Assembly: GCF_009766065.1 (NCBI RefSeq)
Contig: NZ_LMUE01000017.1
Location: 157,662-221,661 of the forward strand
Length of the DNA: 64,000 nt
DNA from: Dyella sp. S184
GTDB taxonomy: Bacteria > Pseudomonadota > Gammaproteobacteria > Xanthomonadales > Rhodanobacteraceae
Direction of reading: 5' to 3'
This document shows positions 44,254-52,502 of this stretch, piece after piece (position 1 is the first letter of the stretch; every line of letters starts with the position of its first letter). The position numbers and the translations under genes are program-made. The notes beneath the pieces are model-generated. The model did no database searches and was not told the DNA's origin. It worked only from the letters and a program-made list of their open reading frames with translations.

Positions 44254-45444
44254 TCAATCCACGCGGCAGAATACGGCTTTCAGATAACGCCCCTCGGGTA
44301 CATCGGTACGGAACGGATGGTCGGTACCGGCACCGCGCACTTCCAGCACCTGGATCTCGCGGCCGGCATTCAGTGCCACGCGGCGCAGCATTTCCAGAAA
44401 TTCGCTTTCGCCGACCAAGCCGGTGCACGAGCAGGTCAGCAGCAGACCGCCCGGCGGGATGATGTCCAGCGCCATGCGGTTCATCGCGAAGTATTTCTTC
44501 AGCGCATCCATCACCTTGCTGCGATCACGTGTGAGCTTGGCCGGATCGAGGACCACCGCGTCGTAATGCTCGCCGCGCGCGACCGCGGCGCGTACCCAGT
44601 CGAAGATGTCGGATTGCTCGAAGCTTACGGCGACGTTGTTCGCCGCGGCGTTGGCGCGGGCGACCTCAAGTATGCCCGCATCCAGATCCACGCCGACCGC
44701 TTCGCGCGCGCCGGCCGCCATCGCATGCACCGCGAATCCACCGGCGTTGCAGCACAAGTCGAGTACGCGCCGACCCTTGGCCAGTTCGGCGAAGCGCTTG
44801 CGGTTGTCGCGCTGGTCGGCGAAGAAGCCGGTCTTGTGGCCGGAGCCGGGCGTGGCGTGGAAGCGCAGGCCGTGCTCATGCACTTCGACGGCCTCCGGAG
44901 CATCCGGACTGCGGACGTCGAACGATTCCTGCTTTTGCACGTGCGATTCGGCGAACCAATACAGCCGCGCGTCGGGGAAGTGGTGCAGCAACGCGGCATG
45001 GATGGCCTCGCGGAACTTCCACATGCCAGCGGCGAAGTATTCGATGACGAGGATATCGGCGTAGCGATCGACGATCAGTCCGGACAGGTCATCGCCTTCG
45101 CTGTGCACCACGCGCCAGGCGTCACTGACGCTGTCGAGTTTTAACCACTCGCGCCGCAGCTCCACCGCGCGAGCGATGCGTGCGGCAATCCAGTCCGCGT
45201 CGATCACCTGATCCGGATGACTGTCGAGCAGGCGCAAGGCAATCCGCGCATGACCGTTCCAGAAAGCGCGGCCGACGAAACGGCCCTTCGCGTCCTGCAC
45301 CTCGACCACGCTGCCTGGCGGCAGCTTGGATTCCGGCTTGTAGATCTGCGCCGACCACACCCACGGGTGGCCGGGGTTGCGATCGGATTTCAGGCGAATG
45401 ACAGGCAGGGTCGGTGCCGGCGAAAGCTGGTCAGGAGAGTTCAT
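44254..45444 (-). CDS. 23S rRNA m5C methyltransferase, RlmI-like
   Basis: SAM-dependent rRNA methyltransferase; the E. coli RlmI methylates C1962 of 23S rRNA and has the same length, 396 residues. An N-terminal PUA domain (VIRLKSDRNPGHPWVWSAQI) is followed by a linker and the Rossmann-like domain with LDLCCNAGGFAVHA, DAVVLDPAKL and the catalytic-cysteine segment TCSCTG. ATG 45444 (MNSPDQLSPAPTLPVIR) is chosen; ATG at 45471 is an alternative and neither has a strong ribosome site. Confidence 0.9.
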   Translation of the reverse strand: MNSPDQLSPAPTLPVIRLKSDRNPGHPWVWSAQIYKPESKLPPGSVVEVQDAKGRFVGRAFWNGHARIALRLLDSHPDQVIDADWIAARIARAVELRREWLKLDSVSDAWRVVHSEGDDLSGLIVDRYADILVIEYFAAGMWKFREAIHAALLHHFPDARLYWFAESHVQKQESFDVRSPDAPEAVEVHEHGLRFHATPGSGHKTGFFADQRDNRKRFAELAKGRRVLDLCCNAGGFAVHAMAAGAREAVGVDLDAGILEVARANAAANNVAVSFEQSDIFDWVRAAVARGEHYDAVVLDPAKLTRDRSKVMDALKKYFAMNRMALDIIPPGGLLLTCSCTGLVGESEFLEMLRRVALNAGREIQVLEVRGAGTDHPFRTDVPEGRYLKAVFCRVD

Positions 45445-45482
45445 CCGCGCATGATAGCGTGCGCGCCCCATTGAACAGGCTC

Positions 45483-45818
45483 TCAATCGGCCTGCATCAC
45501 CGCCAGTTCATTGCCGTGCGGATCGAGAAACTGGAAGCGGCGACCACCGGGAAACGCGAAGATCGGCCTCACGATGCGGGCACCGGCTGCAGTGACCGCG
45601 GCCAGCGCGGCCTCCAGATCGTCCACCGCTATCACCGGCAGCGGCGCGCGGGTGGCTTCGGCCGGGTTGCCCTGCAGACCGATATCGACGTCGCCGGTCA
45701 TGGTGCAGGCGTAGGTCGGGCCGAAATCGGTTAGCTCCCAGCCGAACGCCTGGGTGTAAAAGGCTCTGGCCGCGACGATATCGCTGGCCGGCAGTTCGAT
45801 GTAATTGGGACGCGCCAT
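45483..45818 (-). CDS. VOC family (glyoxalase-like) protein
   Basis: A 111-residue single-domain vicinal-oxygen-chelate protein: NYIELPASDIVAARAFYTQA at the start and FQFLDPHGNELAVMQ at the end form the two beta-alpha-beta halves, with the metal ligand position in DPHGNELA. ATG 45818 (MARPNYIELP) is the likely start. Small VOC proteins act in dioxygenase, lyase or antibiotic-resistance reactions; this one cannot be specified. It lies 38 bp past the methyltransferase start region. Confidence 0.88.
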   Translation of the reverse strand: MARPNYIELPASDIVAARAFYTQAFGWELTDFGPTYACTMTGDVDIGLQGNPAEATRAPLPVIAVDDLEAALAAVTAAGARIVRPIFAFPGGRRFQFLDPHGNELAVMQAD

Positions 45819-45859
45819 GGTCGGCTCCGTTGTGTGGTCGATTGAAGTAGGTGAATGGC

Positions 45860-46297
45860 TCAGCGCAGCCTGAGTACCAGCCATGACAGCAGGGCCAGCA
45901 GGTTAATGCCCAGTCGCGATACGCCTGGGCCGGCCAAGGCCAGCACAAAGCCTTGGCTGCCGAAATGCCAGTCGATGCCGAGCCGCGGTGCGGCCTGCAG
46001 CGTGGCGAACACATTCACGAAGGCACCACAGTGCAGCGCATAGCTGAAGATCGGCAACGCGATCAGTGGCAATTGCAGCAGCTGTGCCCAACTGGACATG
46101 TGCACGCCACGATCGCTGCCGTCGAGCAACTGCACGCCGGCAGCCAGCACAAACCCGTACAGCGCCAGGCTGATCAGCGCGATCACGCTTTCGTGGGCCG
46201 AACCGAACGGCAACAACCGATGCAACGCCGCCGCCACGCCATACAGGCCACCGGCAATTTCGAGGATGCCGATCAGGCGGAACAGGATGGTGCGCAT
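45860..46297 (-). CDS. hypothetical four-helix membrane protein
   Basis: A 145-residue hydrophobic protein with about four helices. It begins MRTILFRLIGILEIAGGLYG; ATG 46297 is chosen because GGAG lies six bases upstream, over an ATG 12 bp earlier. Not recognised at family level. Its neighbours are the VOC protein and the SrkA-like kinase on the same strand, which do not indicate a shared role. Confidence 0.75.
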   Translation of the reverse strand: MRTILFRLIGILEIAGGLYGVAAALHRLLPFGSAHESVIALISLALYGFVLAAGVQLLDGSDRGVHMSSWAQLLQLPLIALPIFSYALHCGAFVNVFATLQAAPRLGIDWHFGSQGFVLALAGPGVSRLGINLLALLSWLVLRLR

Positions 46298-46350
46298 GCA
46301 GAACTCCATAGGGGAAATGATGAGAATTGTAAGGGTGACTACCGTGGGAG

Positions 46351-47295
46351 CTATTCAAGCTCGTCGGCGAGCTCATGCAGGTCGGCGATGTGCTGCTCCC
46401 ACCAGCGCGACTCGGCGGCAAATGGGAACGCGGCCGGAAACGCTGGGTCATGCCAGCGCGCGGCGATCCAGCCGGCGTAGTGCAGCTGACGCATCGCGCG
46501 CAGGGCGGGGACCAGCATCAACTCGCTGTCGTCGAAATCGCGGAATTGCCGATAACCCTCGAGCACGGCATTCATCGCGCGTTCGTCGCTGGCGAGCATC
46601 CACAGGTCCTGCACTGCCGGGCCGGCGCGCGCGTCGTCGAGATCGACGAAGTGCGGGCCCTCGTCAGTCCACAGCACGTTGCCGGGATGGCAGTCGCCGT
46701 GCAGGCGCAGTTGCCGCACTGGGCCGACCGCTTCAAGACGCGAGGCAATCGAGGCATCGAGGCGCATCGCTGCCGCGCGGTAGTTCGTCTGCAGCGATGC
46801 TGGCAGCAAGGACGACGCGAGCACTGCCAGCATCGGTTGCCGCACCATGGTGTCGCGATCGAGCTTGCCGCGATGAACGAACGGCTGGCGCGCACCAACC
46901 ACATGCATGCGCGCGATCAGCCGGCCCAGCCATTGCAGTTGATCGAGCGCTTCCAGTTCCGGCGCACGGCCACCGCGGCGTGGGGTCAGTGCATAGCGAA
47001 AGCCGTCGTGCAGCAGCATGGTGTGGCCACCGAACACGAGCGGTGCGACCACCGGCAACTCGGCCATTGCCAGTTCCTGCGCAAACGTGTGTTCCTCGAT
47101 GATCGCCGCATCGCTCCAGCGGGCGGGACGGTAGAACTTCGCAATCACTGGTGTCGTATCTTCCAGCCCCACCTGCCACACCCGGTTTTCGTAACTGTTC
47201 AGTGCGAGCAGCCGACCGTCCGGCCAAAGGCCGCAGGCGCTAACCGCATCCAGTACCAGGTCGGGGCTGAGGCTGGCGTACGGCGTGTCGTTCAA
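46351..47295 (-). CDS. srkA: stress response kinase A-like Ser/Thr protein kinase
   Basis: A 314-residue protein kinase of the YihE/SrkA (APH-fold) family, which protects cells during envelope and antibiotic stress. It has the nucleotide-binding ENRVWQVGLEDTTPVIAKFYRP, the catalytic loop LRLHGDCHPGNVLW and the metal aspartate segment FVDLDDARAGPAVQDLW. There is no suitable ATG: TTG 47295 overlaps the stop of the upstream thioesterase (TTGA) and gives MNDTPYASLSPDLVLDA, matching the usual family start. The unusual start plus overlap implies translational coupling. Confidence 0.9.
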   Translation of the reverse strand: MNDTPYASLSPDLVLDAVSACGLWPDGRLLALNSYENRVWQVGLEDTTPVIAKFYRPARWSDAAIIEEHTFAQELAMAELPVVAPLVFGGHTMLLHDGFRYALTPRRGGRAPELEALDQLQWLGRLIARMHVVGARQPFVHRGKLDRDTMVRQPMLAVLASSLLPASLQTNYRAAAMRLDASIASRLEAVGPVRQLRLHGDCHPGNVLWTDEGPHFVDLDDARAGPAVQDLWMLASDERAMNAVLEGYRQFRDFDDSELMLVPALRAMRQLHYAGWIAARWHDPAFPAAFPFAAESRWWEQHIADLHELADELE

Positions 47296-47732
47296 CGCGG
47301 GCCCACGACGCGTGCCGGCACCACCGCCATGGTGATGCGTGAGATGCACACCAGCGCGCCTTCCTCGCTTTCGATGCGGATTTCCCATACCTGGGTGGTG
47401 CGACCGATATGCATCGCCTTCGCGGTGCCGGTGACGGTGCCGCTGCGCACGCCGCGGATATGGTTGGCGTTGATGTCGAGGCCGACCGCGAGTTCCTTCT
47501 CAGGATCGAGCGTGAGCATCGCCGCGCTGCTGCCTAGCGTTTCGGCCAGCACCACCGAGGCGCCGCCATGCAGCAGGCCGTACGGCTGGTGAGTGCGGTG
47601 GTCGACCGGCATGGTGCCCTGAAGCCAGTCGTCGCCGATCGCCGTGATGCGGATGCCCAGCGTCTCCATCATCGTATTCGTGCTCCAGGCGTTGATCCGC
47701 GCCAGGTCGGTGGGCTGTTTCCAGAGGCTCAT
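47292..47732 (-). CDS. hotdog-fold thioesterase (PaaI/MenI-like)
   Basis: A 146-residue acyl-CoA thioesterase. The typical motif is HQPYGLLHGGASVVLAETLG, where HGG and the following glutamate form the active-site region, and NANHIRGVRSGTVTGTAK is the second conserved strand. ATG 47732 (MSLWKQPTDLARINAWSTNT) is chosen. Members hydrolyse 1,4-dihydroxy-2-naphthoyl-CoA or phenylacetate-type CoA esters; which one applies is unknown. It is coupled to the kinase gene and divergent from the ferredoxin-reductase fusion. Confidence 0.92.
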   Translation of the reverse strand: MSLWKQPTDLARINAWSTNTMMETLGIRITAIGDDWLQGTMPVDHRTHQPYGLLHGGASVVLAETLGSSAAMLTLDPEKELAVGLDINANHIRGVRSGTVTGTAKAMHIGRTTQVWEIRIESEEGALVCISRITMAVVPARVVGPR

Positions 47733-47794
47733 CGTTGATTCCTGTGTGTCGAGCCCGCATTGTTGTCCGCTCTCATCGCCACGACAATGCATGC

Positions 47795-48868
47795 GTGTTT
47801 AATGTCACTCTCAAAACCTCCGAGCGTCAGTTTTCGGTAGCTGCCGGTGAAACCGTGCTGGAAGCGGCACAGCGGGCAGGCGTGGCGTTGCCGTATTCCT
47901 GTCGGGCCGGCGTCTGCGGCAGTTGCAAGGCGACCTTGCTGCAAGGGCATTGCGAGTACCCGCGCAATCCGCCGCTGGCGCTGAGTGCCAGCGCGCTGGC
48001 ACATCATGCGGTGCTGTTGTGCCAGGCGGTGCCGACCAGCGATCTGCTGCTGGAGGCGCGCGAAGTGACCTCGGTCGAGGACATCGCGCGGCGCCAGCTC
48101 GGCATGGTGGTGACCGAGAAATGGCCGCTGACACCGGATGTGATCGGCCTGCGCCTGCTGCCGGCGCACGGCGAGCGCCGGCTCAACCGCTTGCCGGGCC
48201 AGTATGTGGATGTGTTACTGGAGGACGGCAAGCGACGCCCGTTCTCGATCGCCAATGGCCCGCAGGTGGACGGCATGATCGAGCTGCATGTGCGGCACGT
48301 GGCGGGCGGTGGCTTCACCTCGTGGGTCAACGATGCCCTGAAAGTGGGTGACCACCTGCGCATCGAGGGTCCGCTGGGTACCTTCGTGCCACGCGAGGAT
48401 TCGGAGCGGCCGATGCTGTTCATGGCCGGCGGCACCGGTTTCGCGCCGGTCAAGGCGATCATCGAGCACTTCATCGCGCTGGGTACGCGCCGGCCGATGC
48501 AGGTGTACTGGGGCGCGCGCACAGCGGCGGACCTGTACTTGCTCCCGCTGGCCGAGCACTGGGCGCGCGAGGTACCAAACCTGCAGTTCCACGCCGTGGT
48601 GTCGGATCCGGAACAGGCGGCGGGTTTGCGCACGGGGCTGGTACACGAGGCGGTGTTGCAGGATCAGCCCGACCTGTCCGGCCACGATCTGTACATGAGC
48701 GGGCCACCGGCGATGATCGATGCAGCTCACCCGCTGTTCCTCGATGCCGGCCTGCCGGAAGAGCGGCTTTATTACGACTCGTTCGATTACGCGCCGGACG
48801 TGCTGGCGCAGATCATTGCCGCCCGCGCGGGGATCCATGACAGCGGAGCAGTGAGAGAAAAGGAGTGA
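47795..48868 (+). CDS. 2Fe-2S ferredoxin-FAD/NAD(P) reductase fusion
   Basis: An electron-transfer protein of 357 residues combining an N-terminal plant-type [2Fe-2S] domain (CRAGVCGSCKATL with a fourth cysteine in HHAVLLCQAV), an FAD domain (RPFSIANG as the RxYS-like motif) and a NAD domain (LFMAGGTGFAPVKAII, YMSGPPAMIDAAH). Proteins of this plan are annotated as CDP-6-deoxy-L-threo-D-glycero-4-hexulose-3-dehydrase reductase or oxygenase reductases. The start is uncertain: GTG 47795 (MFNVTLKTSERQFSV) fits the domain, with GTG 47744 and TTG 47735 upstream and no clear ribosome site. No oxygenase gene is adjacent, so its partner lies elsewhere. Confidence 0.87.
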   Translation: MFNVTLKTSERQFSVAAGETVLEAAQRAGVALPYSCRAGVCGSCKATLLQGHCEYPRNPPLALSASALAHHAVLLCQAVPTSDLLLEAREVTSVEDIARRQLGMVVTEKWPLTPDVIGLRLLPAHGERRLNRLPGQYVDVLLEDGKRRPFSIANGPQVDGMIELHVRHVAGGGFTSWVNDALKVGDHLRIEGPLGTFVPREDSERPMLFMAGGTGFAPVKAIIEHFIALGTRRPMQVYWGARTAADLYLLPLAEHWAREVPNLQFHAVVSDPEQAAGLRTGLVHEAVLQDQPDLSGHDLYMSGPPAMIDAAHPLFLDAGLPEERLYYDSFDYAPDVLAQIIAARAGIHDSGAVREKE

Positions 48869-48919
48869 GGAGTGAGAGAAGAGCCGTGCTGTGCATGCCT
48901 TCTCTCACTCCTCACTCCT
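48861..48919. repeat. 21-bp perfect inverted repeat with GAGTGAG motifs
   Basis: AGGAGTGAGGAGTGAGAGAAG (48861-48881) and its exact complement (48899-48919) flank a 17-bp loop, spanning the end of the reductase gene and the space before the convergent rhodanese gene. The left arm also holds short direct repeats (AGTGAGAGAA occurs at 48850 and 48871). It can serve as a bidirectional terminator or be a dispersed intergenic repeat; there is no T-run. Confidence 0.7.
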
Positions 48920-48934
48920 CTCCACTCACTCTTG

Positions 48935-49384
48935 CTACTTGTTGCCTTTGGCAACGGGGAGCTGCGCCGCATGCCACGCCAGCACGCCGCCACCCAGCGT
49001 ATGCACCTTGACGAAACCGGCCTTGACCAGCCGCTGAGCGGCCTTGATCGAATTGCCGCGGCCATCCTTGTCCATCACCACCACCGGCAGTTCCTTCGCC
49101 TTGGCCAGATCCTTGTTCTCCGGATCGAACTGGCTCATCGCCACGTGCTTCGCGCCAGGCACATGCATCTTCTCGAAATCGGCGATCGATGACAGGTCGA
49201 TCAGCAACGGTGTTTCGCGATTGATCAGCAAGGTCAGGCCGGCCGGGGTCAGCTCCTTGGTCTTGCTGAACAGTTCGATGATCTGCATGACGATCAACGC
49301 CACCAGCAGGATCGCGAACAGGGCCACCAGGGCCACATGATTGCCGATAAATTCGGGCAGCTTGTGCAGGATGTCGTTCATCAT
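48935..49384 (-). CDS. membrane-anchored rhodanese-like domain protein without cysteine
   Basis: A 149-residue protein with an N-terminal helix (about 17-38) and a rhodanese-like domain (about 50-145) resembling YibN. The fold markers PLLIDLSSIADFEKMHVPGA and HTLGGGVLAW are present. The active-site loop reads VVVMDKDGRGNS (about 101-112): the catalytic cysteine of rhodaneses is absent, and the protein has no cysteine anywhere. It is therefore probably a binding or scaffold protein and not a sulfurtransferase. Start ATG 49384 or the next codon 49381. Confidence 0.85.
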   Translation of the reverse strand: MMNDILHKLPEFIGNHVALVALFAILLVALIVMQIIELFSKTKELTPAGLTLLINRETPLLIDLSSIADFEKMHVPGAKHVAMSQFDPENKDLAKAKELPVVVMDKDGRGNSIKAAQRLVKAGFVKVHTLGGGVLAWHAAQLPVAKGNK

Positions 49385-49472
49385 CAGTCCACAGGTGCGT
49401 GGATCGCACCGACTCGGGTAAACCGACGATTATACGGGTACGGCACGACCGGCAGGCGGCTGCCGGCCCTAG

Positions 49473-49892
49473 TCAGGGTTGCTGGGTGATGTCCGGCAAG
49501 CCGCTGGTCAGCCACCAGTGATTGGTTTTCTCGTCGTATTGCCAAGTCTGGTGGTCGACGATACCGCGCTCGGACTGGGTGTGGATGTTGACCAGGCTGA
49601 TGTGCACGGTCTGCTTCACGCTATCCTTGCCAGCCGGTAGCGGGCCGCTGCCGTCGTCGTAGTCGCTGATCTGCACCTGCTTGTAACGCGCGATATCCAG
49701 CTCGCTCAGCGGATGCTCGGCGCGGATCTTGGGATCGATGAAGTGCTCCGCGTTCTCGACATCGCCCCAGCGCAGCGCGCTGGCATAAGCGTTGAGCGTC
49801 GTGGTCAACGTATCGCCGCGCTTCTGGGCGGTGGCGCAGCCGGCCAGCAACAGTACGGAGAGCAGGGCAAGCAGGCTCAGGATACGGCGCAT
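49473..49892 (-). CDS. lipoprotein of unknown function
   Basis: A 139-residue protein with a lipobox (LLLAGC, cysteine near 19), so it should be lipid-anchored. The mature part begins ATAQKRGDTLTTTLNAYASAL and ends HQTWQYDEKTNHWWLTSGLP, a pattern found in small NTF2-like or DUF-type envelope lipoproteins of xanthomonads. ATG 49892 is preceded by GGGAGAA. Not recognised as a named family. It lies between the rhodanese-like protein and a thioesterase on the same strand. Confidence 0.8.
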   Translation of the reverse strand: MRRILSLLALLSVLLLAGCATAQKRGDTLTTTLNAYASALRWGDVENAEHFIDPKIRAEHPLSELDIARYKQVQISDYDDGSGPLPAGKDSVKQTVHISLVNIHTQSERGIVDHQTWQYDEKTNHWWLTSGLPDITQQP

Positions 49893-49965
49893 GTGGGTTT
49901 CTCCCCCGATGAATACCTGCCCATTCTGCCTCAACGCGGCTTGTCGTGGTTCAGCCGCGCCGGAT

Positions 49966-50454
49966 TCAATCCCGTCTCTTGGCGACGAAGCGCGCACTCA
50001 GCGTGGCGGCCGGCTTGCCGTCCTCGCCGGGTACCACGCAGGCGACTTCGATGCGTGCCCTGCCGCGTGCCTTCAGTGTGTTGAAAAACGTGGCCCAGTC
50101 GGCGTCCGCGCTCAGTCGCGCCTCGCTGCGAAAGTCCTGCCACAGCGGTGACAGATAGCGCACCGTGGATTCGGCCACGAATACATCGCAGTCGTGGCCC
50201 AGTCGGCGCAGCGCCAGTTCCACCAGCGCCCAGCCACTCAACGTCATCAGGCTGACCAGGCTGCCGCCGAACGCGCAACCCTTGTCGTTGACGTTTGGTG
50301 CCAGCGGCGCCAGCAGGCTGAGCATGTCGTCGCTGCACTCGCCGAGCTGCAGATCCATCGTATGGGCCAGCGGAATCTCGTCGCGGATGAACTGGATCAG
50401 CTGTTGAGCACGGGTGGTTGCGTCGTCGGTCAGGGTCACGTTGATCGGGGCCAA
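49966..50454 (-). CDS. thioesterase domain protein (YiiD C-terminal type)
   Basis: A protein of about 162 residues with a hotdog-type domain; NDKGCAFGGSLVSLMTLSGW resembles the substrate-binding helix of the YiiD/thioesterase group, and FVAESTVRYLSPLW is the conserved strand. The start is uncertain: TTG 50454 or GTG 50439 (MTLTDDATTRAQQL) are both possible and neither has a good ribosome site. It is divergent from hemD. Substrate unknown. Confidence 0.8.
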   Translation of the reverse strand: MAPINVTLTDDATTRAQQLIQFIRDEIPLAHTMDLQLGECSDDMLSLLAPLAPNVNDKGCAFGGSLVSLMTLSGWALVELALRRLGHDCDVFVAESTVRYLSPLWQDFRSEARLSADADWATFFNTLKARGRARIEVACVVPGEDGKPAATLSARFVAKRRD

Positions 50455-50527
50455 GCGGGGAAGGGGACTTCCCAGTGTAAGGCGGCCGTTACACTGGAGC
50501 CATGGTCATGATGGATGCGGTGTGCGG

Positions 50528-51298
50528 ATGCAGCGGCAAACCCCGGTGAACAAGACGGATCTCGGTGGTCGGGTCGTGGTCATCACCCGGCCCGCCGGTA
50601 CCGCGGCTGCGCTGGCACGACGGGTGCGAACGCTGGGCGGCATACCCGTGCTGCTGCCAGGGCTGACCCTGCGCGGCGTGGCCGATGAAGCCACGGCGCG
50701 CACGGCCTTGCTGGCGACACTGCAGAGCGATGTGCTGATCTTCACCAGCCCGGCCGCCGTGCGCTTCGCCGCGGCACTGGCATCATTGCAGACCGCAGCC
50801 ACGGTGCTGGCCGTGGGCCAAGGGACGGCGCGGGCATTGCGCCGGCACGGCGTCCTGGCGCCGCTGACACCGTCGCGACAGGACAGCGAAGGCCTGTTGG
50901 ATCAGCCGGTGCTGCACCGTCTGCACGATCGCCGCGTCGGCCTGATCGGCGCCTCCGGCGGTCGCGGCCTGCTGCGCAAACAACTTGTCGCGCGCGGTGC
51001 CCGGCTGCATGAGTTGCATGTGTATCAGCGGGCACGGCCGCGGCTGGATCGTCGGCATGTCGGTGCACTGCTGCAGCTGCCACCCTCGGCGCAGGTGCTG
51101 TGGTCCAGTGTGGAGGCCTTGCAGAATCTGCAGCAACTGCTGCCGGGGACGGCATGGGCGCGGCTGTGTGCAGCGACGGCGGTGGTCAGCAGCGAACGGC
51201 TGGCTGACGCTGCGCGTGCTGCCGGTTTCTCACGCATCACGCGGGCCGCCTCGGCACTGGCTGCCGATCTGCTCGCTGCGGCGATGCACGCGGACTGA
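50528..51298 (+). CDS. hemD: uroporphyrinogen-III synthase
   Basis: Closes and inverts ring D of hydroxymethylbilane to uroporphyrinogen III in heme biosynthesis. The 256-residue protein shows the two-domain fold: VVVITRPAGTAAALARRVR at the start and DVLIFTSPAAVRFAAALASL, with the second domain from about 150. ATG 50528 (MQRQTPVNKTDLGGRV) is chosen; the open frame upstream has no similarity. HemD sequences diverge strongly, so the call leans on hemX and hemY directly downstream. hemC is not upstream as in enterics. Confidence 0.9.
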   Translation: MQRQTPVNKTDLGGRVVVITRPAGTAAALARRVRTLGGIPVLLPGLTLRGVADEATARTALLATLQSDVLIFTSPAAVRFAAALASLQTAATVLAVGQGTARALRRHGVLAPLTPSRQDSEGLLDQPVLHRLHDRRVGLIGASGGRGLLRKQLVARGARLHELHVYQRARPRLDRRHVGALLQLPPSAQVLWSSVEALQNLQQLLPGTAWARLCAATAVVSSERLADAARAAGFSRITRAASALAADLLAAAMHAD

Positions 51299-51356
51299 CC
51301 CGTTCTTCACATCGGCTTGCTACGAACGCGGGCGTATGGGCTGCTAGCATGCGCGC

Positions 51357-52502
51357 ATGAGCAACGTAGACAATCCCAGCGAGTCCGCCGCGCCCGAGGG
51401 CGTTCCTCCTGATGTGATGCCGGCGCGTCCGGCACGAACGGTGCCCGCACCGCGCGAACCAGGCCCGCGTGGCGGCGGCAGTCTTGCGCTGGCCGTGCTG
51501 CTGGCCTTGATCGCGCTAGGCGCTTCCGGCTACGTCGGCTGGCGTCAATGGCAGCAGGAGCAGGGCAATGCCGCCGACAGCCAGAGTGTGGCCAGCCTGC
51601 AGCAGCGCGTGGCCAGTCTGGAAACCACGCTGTCCGGCGTCAGCGGCGAGCGCACCAGCCTCAATCAGCGCCTGAACGATGCGGCCGCGGTCAACCGTTC
51701 GTTGCGCGAGGAATTGCTCGGCCAGGCCGAGCGCACGCGCAATCTCGAGGATGCGGTGGCCAAGCTCGCCGAGAAGAGCCTCTCCGGTCACGACGCGATG
51801 CTGCTGGATGAAACCGAATCGCTGCTGCGCATGGCCAGCGAACGCTACACGTTGTTCCACGACGCGCAGGGCGCGGCGGCCGCGTATGCGCTGGCCGACC
51901 AGACCCTGGCGGCGGTCAACGACACCGCGTTCAGCGGTCTGCGCCAGAGCATCAGTGCCGAACGCGACGCCCTGGCGAAGAGCCAGCCGGCGAGCCAGGC
52001 CAATGCGCTGCAGCAGCTGACCGCCTTGCGCGGCACGCTGGCCATGCTGCCGTTGAAGCCGCTCGACAACCCGGGCACCACGCAGGCGCCGGATGCCTGG
52101 TCGCGCATCAGTCACGCGCTGGCCAGCGTAGTCAGCGTGCAGCGCGACAATGGCGCGCCGCTGGCGGTGGCCGATGCGCGCTTTGCCCGCGAACTGGCCG
52201 AGTTGGATCTGGCGCAGGCGCAGGTCGCCCTGCTGGCTTACGACAGTACGGAGTACACAGCGGCGCTGCAGCGGGTGGATGCCGCCTTGTCGACCCAGTT
52301 CGATGGCAGAGCGCCCGCGGTGCAGCAGGCACAGGTCACGCTCAAGCAACTCGCCGCCGCGTTGCCCGCAAGTGCGCCGGTGCAACTGGGTGCCGCCTTG
52401 AGCGAATTGCGCAATCTGCGCGCCGTGCATGCGCTGAATCCGGACACGCTGCCGGCGGCTGCCAGTAGTGCGGCCAAGCCGACCAGTGGAGCCAAACCAT
52501 GA
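51357..52502 (+). CDS. hemX: HemX-like membrane protein (uroporphyrinogen-III C-methyltransferase family)
   Basis: A 381-residue membrane protein encoded between hemD and hemY. It has a proline-rich cytoplasmic N-terminus, one helix (about 43-62, LALAVLLALIALGASGYVGW) and a periplasmic coiled-coil part with many Gln/Asn/Leu heptads (about 70-160). The HemX family carries the methyltransferase name in databases but has no methyltransferase motifs; its role in heme synthesis is structural or regulatory and still unclear. The stop overlaps the hemY start by 4 bp. Confidence 0.9.
   Translation: MSNVDNPSESAAPEGVPPDVMPARPARTVPAPREPGPRGGGSLALAVLLALIALGASGYVGWRQWQQEQGNAADSQSVASLQQRVASLETTLSGVSGERTSLNQRLNDAAAVNRSLREELLGQAERTRNLEDAVAKLAEKSLSGHDAMLLDETESLLRMASERYTLFHDAQGAAAAYALADQTLAAVNDTAFSGLRQSISAERDALAKSQPASQANALQQLTALRGTLAMLPLKPLDNPGTTQAPDAWSRISHALASVVSVQRDNGAPLAVADARFARELAELDLAQAQVALLAYDSTEYTAALQRVDAALSTQFDGRAPAVQQAQVTLKQLAAALPASAPVQLGAALSELRNLRAVHALNPDTLPAAASSAAKPTSGAKP

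Noticed and set aside
46298-46309. Alternative ATG 46309 for the four-helix membrane protein
   Set aside because: ATG 46297 has a properly spaced GGAG; the upstream ATG has none.
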